Of a DNA stretch of 64,000 nt, positions 34,199 through 46,915 are shown piece by piece; the first letter of the stretch is position 1; the number at the start of each line of letters is the position of its first letter. Made by a program: the position numbers and the translations under genes. Source of the stretch: Phycomyces nitens (Eukaryota; Mucoromycota; Mucoromycetes; Mucorales; Phycomycetaceae); assembly GCA_022702545.1 (NCBI GenBank), contig JAHRBC010000002.1:1364001-1428000 (forward strand), read 5' to 3'. The notes beneath the pieces are model-generated. The model worked only from the letters and a program-made list of their open reading frames with translations, was not told the DNA's origin and searched no databases.

Positions 34199-37100
34199 TT
34201 AAGCATACATCTTTTTTGGTAAAGGAATGACCAGCATCTTCACATTAACACCAGACACCAGCTCAGCAGTCGCGACTTCCAAAAGAATACGATGTACTGG
34301 CAATATACAATGATAATCATCTGGAGAGAAACTTGGCGAGCAGACCTCAACTCCTTCATATTCACGTGTTCTACTTGGCATGTTGATGAGCCATCTCACG
34401 AAAGCAAAGACATGAGTGGAATTATTTCCGATTGATGAACAACTGAGCTTGTGGAGGAACAAGTACTGAATTTGTCCTGTGTATGCTCGTGGAGGATCAC
34501 CAACTCTACCCAGGAATAGTGCTTGAATGAATGACCCACGGTCTACGGAACCATTTTTGCCTTTATACGTCTGGCCGAGAAGATTGATAGATTTTATCTT
34601 TGTGATATGATTATCAACAAAGATACCTGAAGACGTTGCCTGATGATAATGCTGAAGACTTGGTATACCATACGATAGCCGATAGTACTCCAACAACTGG
34701 AGATAATCTGTATCATCCATTACAGATGGCTTTCTCACCAAGAGAGGGAAGGCAGAGAGAGGAAGGGGCTCATTTCCCTTTATCGGAAATTCAGGCTTTA
34801 AAGATGCACGCACAAATAGCTGAAGTATAAATGGCGTGTGTGAAAGAGGGGCAGAGGAGGAGGTGGCAGTTGTGGATGATGATGTGAGTTTTGACAGAAG
34901 AGGACGGAAAGAAGCTTGGTTCGGACAGGAGAGCATTTTTTGTACGTAGTCGCCCTTGTACATGTCTTCAACAAAAGTCTTCATGAATGTGGACTCAAAT
35001 CCATCTCTTCTGTTGGTGTCGATCTTCTTCAACAGGCCATTGTACCTCTCGAACCCAAACAGCCAATAACCATACACAGGTCCAAAATCACGAATGGTTT
35101 CGCGAAGATGGATGTGCAGGTGCATGTTGCAGGTGAGAGTGGGAGCAGGATACAATTCTTCGCATTTCTGACAGAATCTTTCCAAATGGGCATGGGCGTC
35201 GTCAAGGTCATCAAACGTGATTGTTGGTGTTGCAAGGAGACAGCAAGCATCAACAAAGTCGATCCAATTCTTGAACTTATCCAGAGGAAGAACGTCTCTG
35301 AGCAGCACAGGAGAATACACCAACACCCAGGATTTCCATTCATCAGCCTTCATATATGGAAATCCTCTACTGATCTTCGTCTTCAAAATGGTGTAGTCAG
35401 TTGGCACCACCATTGATTCGGCCATTACTTGCATAGAAGCCAGCTTCCTATCCGTGATTAGACCACTAGTAGTCCACGTCTCGACCATCCTCTTGGCTGT
35501 ACCCAAGAATAGGTTATGCATGGGATCAATGATCGTTCCACGTACTAGATCAAAGTATCCAAGGCGATGGAGTTGCGACCATCGAACACCATTTTCAACC
35601 TCCAACTCATGCCTTTCTGAGGGCGTACTTGCACTCTTCCACACCTCAGCATGCAAACGGTTCTCCACACCATGACGACGACGCCACCCAGACTCATTGA
35701 ACCCACGGAAGTCCACACTGCTTGTCCCAGGAAGACGAGAAAATTTGCGACAACACTTGTAACAGGCGTTTGTGCTGTTATGGGACGTGAATCCACTTGT
35801 CTTTCTGGCTGCAGGGATGTCACATGCTACCATGAACAAAGCTGCACGGAGGGTTGCTCCAGAAATGCATTCAAAGGTTGGGATAGTCATTCCCACGTAC
35901 AGTTGTTCCAACTCATCAACCAAAGGCTTGAGATAATGGTTAATCTCTTCGGACTTTGGCTCCTTTGGCCCAGGCATGAGTCCAACAAGGATAGTGTTCT
36001 CTGCCTTAAACCGCTCCTCACGAGGCAAGTTGTTAACCACCAAGTAAATGGCCCCACAAGAGTATGTGACCCTGTCAAAGGGCTGGAACCAATCAATGTT
36101 CAACGTCAACATCAAAGAACGAGGATGGGCAACAAAAGATTCACCACTGATGTCTTTCAACTCCTTCCACATAACACCGTCAAAGATGTCGCACATTGTA
36201 TCCATGATCTTGAGCTCCTGATTCCAGTGTTGAATGCTTGCTTCAAAATCAGGGCGAAGGAAAAGAATTTTCAAGGCATGCTTCAATGACTGGTATTGGA
36301 ACACGCGCTTGGGAACCAATGCTCCAGACGATGTAACCTTGGTCAACTTGCAGTTGCAGGTCAGACGTGCACCAACTTTCGTGAAAACACAGTGAGGGGG
36401 ACAGACTGGTTTTCTTCATAAACTGCGTGGCAATCAGGACAGGCTACGAATCTCCTGATACCGTTGGAAATCGCAGAATATCCTGTCATTCTTTGCAGAC
36501 CAAGAAGACTGGATGGGAGCTGGAAATCCTGCTCGTAAATCGTCAAGAGTGTGTTGATGAACTCAATCAAGACAACAGCACCCTTGTTGACCACATAGCG
36601 GGATGCAAAGAGGACAACAAAAACGGCAATAAACCTGTGCACAGGATTTTCAGGCATATTGGGGGTTGGGAAAGGGTCTATTTTAAAATCGAAAAAATTA
36701 ATATTCAATTCTTTTCAGGCTTTTTCTTTGCTGCTTTCTCTTTGCTTTTGGCTATGCAACACGCACCTTCACTGTCGAATTCCTCAACCTCGATCTCAAC
36801 TTCATCTTCGCCTTCATCTTCTTCATCATCGCTTTCGTCATCGCGTTTGCCATCGGCATTGGCCTCATTAGCAACTGAATCGCCCTCATCCAGCATTACA
36901 TCGGCATCCCAAAAAGGTGAGTTGGTCTGACCGTCCAATACATCCGAGGGTCCAGACTGTTGAGTAGAAATGACCGCTTATAGAATATAATAGTTTCTTA
37001 GTCTCTACTTTTTTCAAATAAACTTTTCTTACATTGAATATCAATATCCATGTCTGCTTGAGTGTCTGTGTTTCATACCGCCGAAATTATTATACAATAC

Positions 37101-37276
37101 ATAAAAATAAACACTGAAATTATCATACCAATCTCATTTGAGTTGCTCTGTTCAATTCTTGCTCTCTTGCTATGACGCTGAGCAGTTCGGCTTGCTACCA
37201 ATGTGTAGCCTTGGCCATTGTTGTTGCATCTATTGCAATAGCACTTGGTGTTGTAAAAAGTATTTGAAGATGACAT
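34199..37276 (-). pseudogene. Plavaka/CACTA-like transposase of C with one frameshift
   Basis: Exon 1 37276-37129 (zinc-like CYCNRC head), exon 2 about 37065-37033, exon 3 from about 36940 to 36767 (acidic), exon 4 36676-34199. Exon 4 opens normally (MPENPVHRFIAVFVVLFASR), but a run of five C (36396-36400 as G on the plus strand) shifts the frame after ENQSVPL. One extra C would restore CVFTKVGARLTCNC. After that 715 residues are open, with NIDWFQPF, VACDIPAARK, NACYKC, DPMHNLFLGTAKRM, GFERYN and the full C-terminal domain in frame. Phases around exon 2 are not clean. It could be intact if the C run is a sequencing error. Confidence 0.78.
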
Positions 37277-37978
37277 TGTGTTTGTGTTTATAATGTTAAA
37301 ACAAAAAGGAAACGAGTGTTACATATACTTTATTTATTAATATTTTATAGTGGTAAAAAAGCAACGTTGTTTTATTCTTTTTAATCAAGCCAATGGGGTC
37401 AAGCAAAAGAACGTTTTTAATCAGAACACAAAAAAAGGTGTTGAGCTGCAAATTTGCCCTAATTTTCCTCAGGTAGACAGCTTTGCTCACACATGAGTAT
37501 TCAGACCCATTTTTCCAGTGACAACTACCTCATTGCCTGATAAAAAGACATTCCATGCGACTTTTACGATTCGGGATTGATGACATTACCTTTCAACCAC
37601 AATCTGCGGAGATAAAGTGCTCTAAAATCATAAAAAACAGTAGTTATGGTACCATTTTTGGCACAGCTACCGGTCCTTCCGCCGTAGTGACTCAGCCATC
37701 ATAAATGTCTGTTTTGGTTTCTAATCTACTTTTGTGTCAGGTATCGATCTGGTATTTCTTTTCTGGCACTTGTAACTAAGTCGCAGAATCAATACCACTG
37801 GGGATCGTCAAGTTCAAAGAATAGTTTTTAGGTAATAGCTAGATCCCTTTTTATTGATACAAATCCTTTTACTATTTATACAAAATTTAATTAGATTTAT
37901 AGCTAAATGTATAGCTACGTTAATATGTCTTAGATAGCTATTGTCCAGTAGAATATACTTAAGAGATATTTGCAATCT

Positions 37979-40900
37979 CACTACGGCGGAAGGACCGGTA
38001 GCTGTGCCAAAAACGGTAGCATAACTACCATTTTTTATGATTTTAGAGCACTTTATCTCCGCAGATTGTAGTTGAAAGGTAATGTCATCGATGCCGATTC
38101 ATAAAAGTCGCATGGAATGTCTTTTCATCAGGCAATGAGGTAGTTGTAGTACCATAGAAAGGGCTCGTAAGTTTTTAGGCAACATTATTTATTGAAATGA
38201 GCATTTTATTTGGTGTTAACGATGTTGCGCATTTTTGAGAAAAATAATTTTTCGCCTGTGTGAACAAAACGGTAGTTATGCTACCGTTTTTTTGAAACAA
38301 TTTTTTTGTTTTTGACATTATTAGCCATTTTATTTTATTTTATTTGGTATTGATATTTATAAGGAAAGAAAAAAGAAAAAGAAAATTTTTATAAAGTGGC
38401 AAGGTTCCCCATGGTCACACGCAGATTGTCATTAAACACGTAATATGGTGCAATGATAAAGAACTGATTACTACTCGGAGGGTACTGGATGAGCCCAACT
38501 TGATGCTGAATGTCATCCACATTAACAGCATATTTTGGCTGGGTTGTTTGTCCAGTTGAGCTGTGTGACCGCCGTATTACAATTGGCACAGATGAGTCAT
38601 GGGCTGCTGTACCATGCTCTTTCATCACTTCAACGAATGCCAGAAAGTGCGGTGTGCCATCAACCTCTTTATGCTCAAAATAAAATTCCACGGTGCCAAC
38701 AAACCAGCTTTGAATAGTTATATTGCGACAGCTAGATAAAAATATAAAAAATGCGAGTGATCTCTATTTTGTATTTTGACTAATACCAATACTCACTTTC
38801 TGTATAGACAGGTGAACATCACATGATGATTGCCACGTCTGGTCTCGTTTTTTATTCTTCAGTACATACATGAAGAATGTACGGTTGAATTTTTCCAAAG
38901 ACGAGAAGCAACAACAATCGTCGGGTCATCAAGTTCAATACTGTTCATACCACTGTTTTGCACATAGTACTTTGCCAAAGTATTCTTGACAACAGGGCTG
39001 CTAACACCTTCCAAGTCATCATCATTCAAGCTGGCATGTCAGTTGAATGGCTCCCATAGCTGGGCAGCACTTACACCATCTGGAAGATCCAAGAAACTTG
39101 CTTCATTATATGTGGACGGCTGACTTGTACTGGGATAATTCTGAGAGCTGTTTGCTGAACTGACAAAGCTATGAACAGCAAAGCGCTCAACAAGCAAACT
39201 GGCATTTCTACCACCCTTCAAGTTTGACGTGATAAGCTTGGAGTATACTCTAATTACTTTTTCCATGGGTAGGTAAGAGATTATTTGACTAATAATAGCA
39301 ACAGCAGCAAAGACACTTCTTGGTCAATGATGACAAAATCAATGTACCTGTCATCAATGATTGTGGCCAGTGAGGCACGGCTAGGACAATAGCACTCCAC
39401 ATTTACAAGTGCAAAAGAATGTGGTGTGCCAAGAATCTTCTTCAAGACACCTTTAAGAGTGCAAACCAGACTCGTAAGAGAAAAATAGCAGAGAACAGCC
39501 AGGCAAGTTTATTAATTAACAAACATTTGAATATACATTATAATTAATACAATATTTTTATTATGTTATAGCAGGAAAGAGCAAGCAGTTCTTTTCTTTC
39601 GGAAGATGAGGTATTTCAAACGGATGACGAGGCTGAATCCCCAATCATGACAGATGTACTATAAGTTAGAGCTTTTTGTTGCTCATCTATTCTCAATTTA
39701 ATATTAATATAATATTTCTACTGTTTGATATAGGTTTACACCACTAGGAATGAGCAATGAGCCTTCATCTAAGAGAAACAGACTAAGTTTTTAATATTCT
39801 TTAGGCTGCTCTTATTGGTTCTCTCATATTTTTAGTATATGTTTTAGCGCACTTTTTCTTTTCCTCTTTTCCTTTAGCTGTTTTATCTTTGCTTTGGTCC
39901 TCTCCTTTGAAATAAAATCGAATAACTCTCCATCACGTAAGATTGCCACCTTAATAAATGCCTGATTGGCATCTTGTATACCACATCTTCAGCTCTGTTG
40001 TTTTTAATCTAGGAATGAAACACACATCTCGCCCTTTTTCAAGCACCAAAAAAAATGAAATTTTTTTATAGCTGTATTATGCCAAGGTTAGTTTATATTT
40101 CTTTTCTTTTCTTTGCTCTACTTTTTTGAAATAAAACTAAATGACCCTCCCTTATGTAAGGTTGTCAATTACATAAACATCCGATTGGAATCTTGTATAC
40201 CACATCTTCAGCTCTGCTATCTTTAATCAAGGAATGAAACACTCATCTCATAATTTTTCAGACACTAAAAAAAGGTGAAATTTTTTTACAGCTATATTAC
40301 ACTAAAGTTTGTCGTTCCCCACCTCCCCACCTGGGAATCTCTGTAGAATATGCATATTGTTTTCTTAATGATGTACTCATTCTGCCAACTACCATTATAT
40401 TCGAATTAGTTTTAAATCTTATGAGCTGACTTTACAGCAATATATTTTCTATGGTAAGAATATTATAATATGTTTACACTCTTTAATTAATCATATTGCG
40501 CATTCTCTATTCTCCTTCTACTGCATCTAGTATTTACATCTGTACGTTTCATATAGTGGCATTAATTCAAGAGATGCTTGGTATACCGATTAACAAGCAC
40601 AATATATACTGGTATGCTATCCAAAACAATATGCTTGGTTTATTTGATTGCTTCATTCTCTGACCACAATATTTTTATAGCAATCGATGAAGACCAAAGG
40701 CCATCCAAGTCATAACAACATGTTGTTGGCATCGTGTATAGATTGAGTAAAAGGTTTGTACCATATACGTTTTATAATATTAAATAGTATTTGCTTTTGG
40801 TATGTTTCTATATTATTATTATATATATTTTAATATTATTTGAAATAAATCAAAATTATAATAAAAAATAAACCATTATTTCAAATAAATGGCAGTAAAA

Positions 40901-41156
40901 AAAGAATGGGTACTAGTATATAAAGTAATATAAAAGAGAGGCTATAGTATATAAAAAAACGATTTTGGTTGGATAAAAAAAACGGTAGCTGTGCCTATTC
41001 CTGCCTCATAACTACCCTTTTTTTTTGCACTAAAAAAACAGTAACAGCTACCGAAATCGCCTTATACAGAGTCTTTACTACCATTTTTTTTGGTGGGAAA
41101 AAACGGTAGTAATGCTACCAAAACGGTAGTTAGCTACCGTTTTTTCCGCCGTAGTG
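37979..41156 (-). mobile_element. R2, complete non-autonomous CACTACGG element (3178 bp)
   Basis: Termini CACTACGGCGG at both ends, TSD TCT at 37976-37978 and 41157-41159. It is oriented opposite to R1 and very similar to it, with the same tandem duplication and transposase remnant. It contains about 20 copies of ACGGTAG/CTACCGT within 250 bp of its ends, often as palindromic pairs. Confidence 0.88.
38389..39500 (-). pseudogene. C-terminal remnant of the R-family transposase (R2 copy)
   Basis: Same remnant as in R1, on the minus strand: a piece around 39470-39310 (ECYCPSRASLATIIDDRYID), 39266-39039 (MEKVIRVYSKL...), a segment with an in-frame stop near 38860, then after an intron 38720-38389 (FYFEHKEVDGTPHFLAFVE ... 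QTTQPKYAVNVDD ... NDNLRVTMGNLATL) to a natural stop. The catalytic core is missing. Confidence 0.6.
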
Positions 41157-42799
41157 TCTAAGACACTTGAGACATTTAGAAACATATATAGGGAAAACCA
41201 ATCAGCAAGGTCTTGATCATTTACCCAACAAGGTCAACCATTACTGGTTGCCTATCAAGAGCCGATTTCGGTTGCTGATGTTAACTCTGACATTTGTTAT
41301 AACTAATGTCTTCTAGGTCTTCAGAGAGCAAAAGGGAATCAATTCGGTCATCGTTCTCAAAAGAGAACTCTGTGTAATTGTCATCCTGATTGGCTGACAT
41401 TAATTCAGGCACAACACTTGTCGGACATTATTTTGATGAATCTGTAAAATCTGAAGATGATTAACCGCAGTACTTCTTTATGCGCAGTAACATCTTCCTG
41501 AGCATTAACCACAGTACAATAGAGACATTTGGGATTCTTTTTAATAGCCATAAAAGTAATTTTTAAACAAATGTTACACAGGATTATTAAAAATTCGGCC
41601 TGTTTTTATTAATAATATTAAAAACGTTTTTACTAACTTGCTTTTAAAATAAACCAATCAACCACATTATAAGCATGCTTTTATATCGCCAAATATAATA
41701 CAAATTTGAAATTTATAAAGGGCATTCATATTATTCTATCTTGTTCTATTCACTCTTACACTTATATATCTTTTCATATTTACTCAAATGTCTGGAAAAT
41801 CAGTTGACAACAACCCCAACAACTTGCAATTTGTTGAAGGAAGTTTAGAGCCATCTGCAAAACGTGGAAAGCTCAATGATGTAAGAAAGCTAGCTTGCAT
41901 TGAAGCTATGCTTGAATACCGTCCTTTTGAGCAATTACAAGGCAATATCATCAAGGCATGGGATATGGTTCAAGACGAAGTCAACAAGAGTGATCCCAGC
42001 ACCCACCCAGTTGGTATATCTACAATCAGAAACTTTGTTCGGGACTCCAGAAAACAAATCAAAGAGAAGCATAGAAAAGAAAGAGGGGATACTGGTACTA
42101 ATGATTCAGAAACTACTCTGGAAAACCGAGTTCTTTCCTTGGATCAATTGGTATGCTTTTTTAATATACAGTCTTATATATGCTTATTTGAAATTTTATT
42201 TGCTTATGAATATTAGATGACAGCTGTAGAGTTGAAGAAGAGTAAGGATGATGAAGATGCAGCACAGAGCATTGCTAGGAAGAGAGATGCGGAAGTAATG
42301 ATGAGTGTCAGAGCATTGCAAGGGACAATCAAGCACTGGAAAAACGGGCTTGATTACCAGTGCGGAAAGATAAGTAAACAATAGTGTAATTACCTGAATT
42401 ATGATAGACTCTACATATAATTCCGCTTGAGAACAACCTGGTCTTAGCTGCTAGCAGTATGTTGTGATAATTGCTAGCATAATTATTGAAAGAGGTGCTG
42501 CAGCTGAGGTCCAGTAGCACTTTCGGCGGGTATATCTAATTAGGTTATGGGGGGATTAAGCATTTAAATGTGCGGTTCCGTTTTGAAAGAATCTATTTTG
42601 AGAGAATAACACTGTAGTATTTTACATCTTTACTACACTTTTTTCATCCTCATAGTGTAGTATTTAATCTTCTTTATTCTTTTTGACCAATAATATATCA
42701 CCCATTATTTGATTTCCCATTTATAATTGATTGGTAATGTTTTACGTTTTTATTTTTATTAGAAAGAATAGAATGTTTCTAGGTTTAGGGTCTACTATT

Positions 42800-43713
42800 A
42801 CGCCTATTCCTATGGCCTAGCCGTTTCTACCCGGTTGCCTGCTGCTATTTGGATGGAATATTTTTCTACATAAAAAATACCTGCAAAAATATGAATATCC
42901 AGTGATTTTTTGGGCTGCGGGAGTGTTCTGTAAAAGATAAAAGAAGTGTTAATGATATGGGGTACAAAGAGAAAATTTTTGTGTGTCAAAAGATACTTAC
43001 ATTGCAAGAGATGGGCAAGAGTGCGCAAAGGGGACTTGAATTGTAAGGCTGGATGGGCTGTGTGGCGGGTTTTACTATAAAAAAGAGAATAAAAATTAAT
43101 ATGGGTGAACAGAGTGATGATATATTTAATTTACATACCAGGAGCCAAATGGGTTATCAAAGTAGGGGGCATGGTGTGCAAAGGAAGCCCAAGTGAGTCT
43201 ATAAAACACATAATAATTATTAATAAATAGTCTGAATAATATTTTAGATAAGTAAAAAGAGATTTATAAAGAATATTACCTTTATGATTACAATCGCGAA
43301 TGATGGAGGAGGCCGATGGCGTGAATAGAAAGGGCAGTCTACAATGGAATAGAGTCAGAGAGGGAACAAGTATGATTGAAAGAAAAAATTTACCTGGTGC
43401 CGATGGCATCCTTACATAAGTTGTTTGGCCAATCTAAGAGAGAAAGTGAAAATAATTTTTATCATGATGATGGTACCAGTGAATGCGGCCAGTGAGTATT
43501 TGTCTAGATGGCCATTGTGGAAAGGATGAGTTGGAATGGGAGCGCACATCTATGAAAAGAGATTAATTTGTGTGTATAAAGAGGTATAAAAAATGTCTTA
43601 CCAGAGAAAGGCGCCAATATCAAAAAAGCAAACAAAAGGAAAAATAAAGGGAACCAAAGAAAAAGGAGAGAGTCTGAACTTTTTTCACCTTTGAAGCATG
43701 CTGCGGAAAGCAT
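42800..43713 (-). other. Third transcription unit of D: micro-exons, hydrophobic leader intact
   Basis: ATG at 43713 opens MLSAACFKGEK followed by a Leu/Phe-rich run and LAPFS, then a GTAAGA donor. Segments matching B's exons follow toward 42800. The segment carrying VKPATQPIQP continues with YNSSPL, where A and B stop. That makes D the best copy for a full-length reading, although the exon 1-2 phase is unresolved here too. An (AC)n repeat separates it from the accessory gene. Confidence 0.45.
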
Positions 43714-43843
43714 GATGGATTGAGCCCAAAAACAATATCAAGGCCGATTTGCATCTCAGTGCTTCAAGACAATAGAGGAACATCTTTATAGTCATTCAAA
43801 ATGCCTATATATAACGGCCTTTTGATATTCAACCTCTCTTACC

Positions 43844-43880
<37 letters not shown>

Positions 43881-43990
43881 ACTTACTCACTCACCCAAAC
43901 AGTTTTTGTACGTATATTATATTTATTTTTATTTCAATTGAACAAAAACTAATAATTATAATCGAAATATACTTTATCATATTCTAGAAA

Positions 43991-45156
43991 ATGGTTAACC
44001 AAAGAAGAACAATTGCTCCTCGTCCCACTCCTGCTGGTCCTACTTCTGCTCCTGCTCCTGACATGGAACAGATTATGGCAAAGCTTTCCGAGATGGAAGG
44101 CAAAATGACAAACGTCGAAGTGCAAGTGGGGTCTGTAAAGGCTCAACTCAACGTTGTTGTGGCTGGTAATGCTTCAGCCATTAGAGCAATTGGTGCATTG
44201 GGTAGTGCCCATAACACTGCTCTTGTCAACTCTCCTGCCATTCCTGTTGCACCTGTTGCTCTTCTACCAGTTGTGCCAACCAAGCAGACAAACAACGATG
44301 TCTATGTAAGTAGCAAATTATATAGTATGTTATCAATTCATTATCTCATATACTGTGTCAGACGGCGATTCGCAAATATATGTGGAAGCCAAAGTTTTCG
44401 TCGAGAATAACTGCAGAGATCTTGGCAAACAATAACAAGCCAAGGTGGAATACAGACGTTCCTTTCAACCAAAGTCCAAACAAGGAGTTAGTTGTTAGGA
44501 TTCTCAACTACTTGGAGCCCAAGTTTGAGAGCAAGGGAATGAGGAGAAGTGACTTGCACAAGAATCTTCACACCAACTTCAGGAGCCAAAGTTCCAAAGA
44601 CAAGAAGTCTTCTTCGGCAAAAGCTGCCGTGAACACTCGTTCAAGAAGGGCAAACCGTGCAGGCGAGGTAAGATATACTTTAAATAACTAATAAATATTT
44701 AATATCAAAGAAGCAGTATTAACTGAGAATTTTAGAGCCATTCTCGGCGCTTGAATGCCTACCTTGACAATGAGGACGCAATCAATGAGATGATGGGCAA
44801 AGATTGTGCCAACATGATCATAAGGGAGGCAATGTCCGAGGGTGAATCTGATGTAGAGACATCTGAAAGTGGCACCAAACGTGTCATCCGTACTGTTCGC
44901 CCAGGATGGAGAAGTGATGAGGTAAATAATAATAAGGCAATAACTGGGTTACGTGTCTGAATTGTTATATAAAATATTAATACTTGTATTTCAGTTTAAT
45001 AGACTCATCACTATTGTTGACTCTCATGTCCTTGATGGAATGGGTTTGCATTCCCATCAATTCTTGCCTCGGGTTTTTAAGAGTGTGTCAAACTCAGCGG
45101 CCCCAAATGACGTGGTTTCCCGCCTCCCACAGTGGGCTTTTAGAAACGATGTATAA
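43991..45156 (+). CDS. Conserved Plavaka-element accessory protein of D, four exons, intact
   Basis: Exons 43991-44305, 44362-44667 (306 nt), 44736-44921 (186 nt) and 44995-45156 join in phase 0 for 322 residues. N-terminus MVNQRRTIAPRP, then an Ala/Pro-rich linker and a Met/Glu/Val coiled-coil-like segment. Exon 2 has TAIRKYMWKPK and NTRSRRANR. Exon 3 has EAMSEGESDVE and VRPGWRSDE. Exon 4 (FNRLITIVDSHVLDG) ends LPQWAFRNDV. It converges on the D transposase with about 130 bp between stops. Unknown function, same family as in the other elements. Confidence 0.78.
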
Positions 45157-46915
45157 ATAAAGTTGTTGTTTATATTTTCTCACCCACTTCCCCAAGAACG
45201 TAATACCGTCAATATATATAAAGTATATTTTTGGTGCCTTAATTTTGGTTATCTTTAAAAGAAGAAGATATTTTTTATTTTATATTAGGCACAGATTTTT
45301 TTTGGAAGAGGGATGACAAGCATCATTCTCTTATTAGTTCGAGTGATGTGTTCTCCAATGGCAACTTCTAACAAAATCCTGTGTACTGGCAAGATGCTGT
45401 TATGATCAGGCATGGAATATTCATTTTTGCAAACCTCAACACCTTCATCCTCACGCGATCTGTTAGAGGTTGTTGCAAACCATCTAACAAATGCGAATAC
45501 ATGTTGATTTTCATGAACCATGCGAGTCCAGTGGTTGGTACTAGTTGATGGCGGCGTGAACTTATGAATAAAGAGATATTGGATCTGGCCGGTATATGTG
45601 TTTACTGTCTGATCATTACTACCAACATATAACGCCTGTATATAGGATCCATGGTTGCCTAATCCATTTGCTCCACGGTAGACTTGGCCAAGTAGATCGA
45701 TCGACTTCAACTTCGTTATTTGATCGTCTACAAATGAGAACCGAGAAGAAGCTTCCTGATAGCTGGTGAGTTCGGCGATGCCATATTGCTCTCTGTAGTA
45801 ACTCAACAAATGAGGATAGTCTACATCCCCCATTGACGTTGTCTTTCTAAGTTGCAGAGGAAAGGCCGAGGAAGGAAGAGGTTCATTGCCATTAACAGAG
45901 ATCTCTGGATTCAAGGAAGAGTCCAAGAAGTGCTGCAAGTTGAATCGGCGTTGGGTGTCTGGTACAGTGGCAGGTGAAAGGGTGGGTGAGGAGACGAGCT
46001 TGGCAAAGACAGAAGAGAATGGGATTTTACTGGAGTATCCAAGGACTGCTTGCACATAATCAGCCTTGTACGATTCTTCAACAAAATTCCTCATATACGT
46101 TGCCTCAAAACTATCCTTTCTGTTAGTGCTCACGTTCTTTAGCAAACCATTGTATCGCTCGAACCCAAAGAGCCAATAGCCATACACTGGTCCAAAATCA
46201 CGAATGGTCTCGCGAAGATGGAGGTGCAGATGCATATTGCAGGTGAGGACACTAGGAGGGTAAAGACGCTCGCACTTTTGACAGAATTTCTCTAGGTAGT
46301 CATGGGCATCGTCAAGTTCTTCAAATGATAGGGATGGCTTTACAAGGAGACGGCAGGCATTGACAAAGTCCATCCAGTTTCTGAACTTGTCATTGTTGAG
46401 AACATCTTTCAGCAAGACGGGAGAGTACGCCAGCACCCAGGACTTCCATTCGTCAGCTTTCATAAATGAAAACCCTTTTCCAATTTTCGCTGTCAATGAA
46501 CTGTACGAGGCTGGGAGAGTCATTTTCTTGGCGATTTGCTGCATGTCGTTCAGTTGTCCACTATTGATATCACCACCAGCAATCCACTTTTCCATCATTC
46601 TCTTTGCCGTGCCCAGAAAGAGATTGTGCATGGGATCAATGATCGTTCCACGTACTAGATCAACACTGCAAAAATACCCCCGATTCCCATATGTGTAGTT
46701 GATACAGTAGATATGGGATATAAAGGTTAATTTTCTAGCTCAGGCCCTTTTTTGTGAGTTCAGAGAGAAAAAATATTTTTGATGGATTTTATTGGGTGTA
46801 GGCGATTGTGTAGCATGAAAAAAATAATTATTAAACTCAAAGTATATCAAATAAACTGTACCTGAATATATCTTCTTTACTGTTAAACCAAAACATTTCA
46901 ATTATTTATTAAACA

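Larger units (their letters stand above)
31020..37520 (-). mobile_element. C, Plavaka-like DNA transposon (6501 bp) in R1
   Basis: Perfect 32-bp terminal inverted repeats start CACTGGAAAAATGGGTCTGA. TSD ACA lies at 31017-31019 and 37521-37523. The empty site GGTACTACAACTACCTC is inferred from R2 and from 30710-30730. It has the usual three units: transposase (-), convergent accessory gene (+) and micro-exon unit (-). The perfect terminal repeats suggest recent insertion. Confidence 0.95.
27685..37689 (+). mobile_element. R1, non-autonomous CACTACGG element (about 3.5 kb) split by C
   Basis: Begins CACTACGGTGGAAAAAACGG and ends (reverse) with the CACTACGGCGGAAGGACC terminus at 37689. It carries arrays of ACGGTAG/CTACCGT at both ends, a 225-bp tandem duplication (about 28530-28740 and 28755-28960), and a second tandem duplication near the right end (about 30500-30718 and 30820-31019). 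The only protein trace is the transposase C-terminus. No clean TSD: left flank TTT, right flank ACT. C lies at 31020-37520. Confidence 0.8.
37735..41292. mobile_element. Solo LTR (377 bp) split by R2, TSD TTTG
   Basis: Runs from TGTCAGGTATCGATC to GATGTTAACTCTGACA, with inverted ends TGTCAG/CTGACA, flanked by TTTG at 37731-37734 and 41293-41296. The empty site CTACTTTTGTTATAAC is seen at 12966-12981. R2 sits inside it (37979-41156). Distantly related to the LTR at 13040-13389. Confidence 0.8.
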
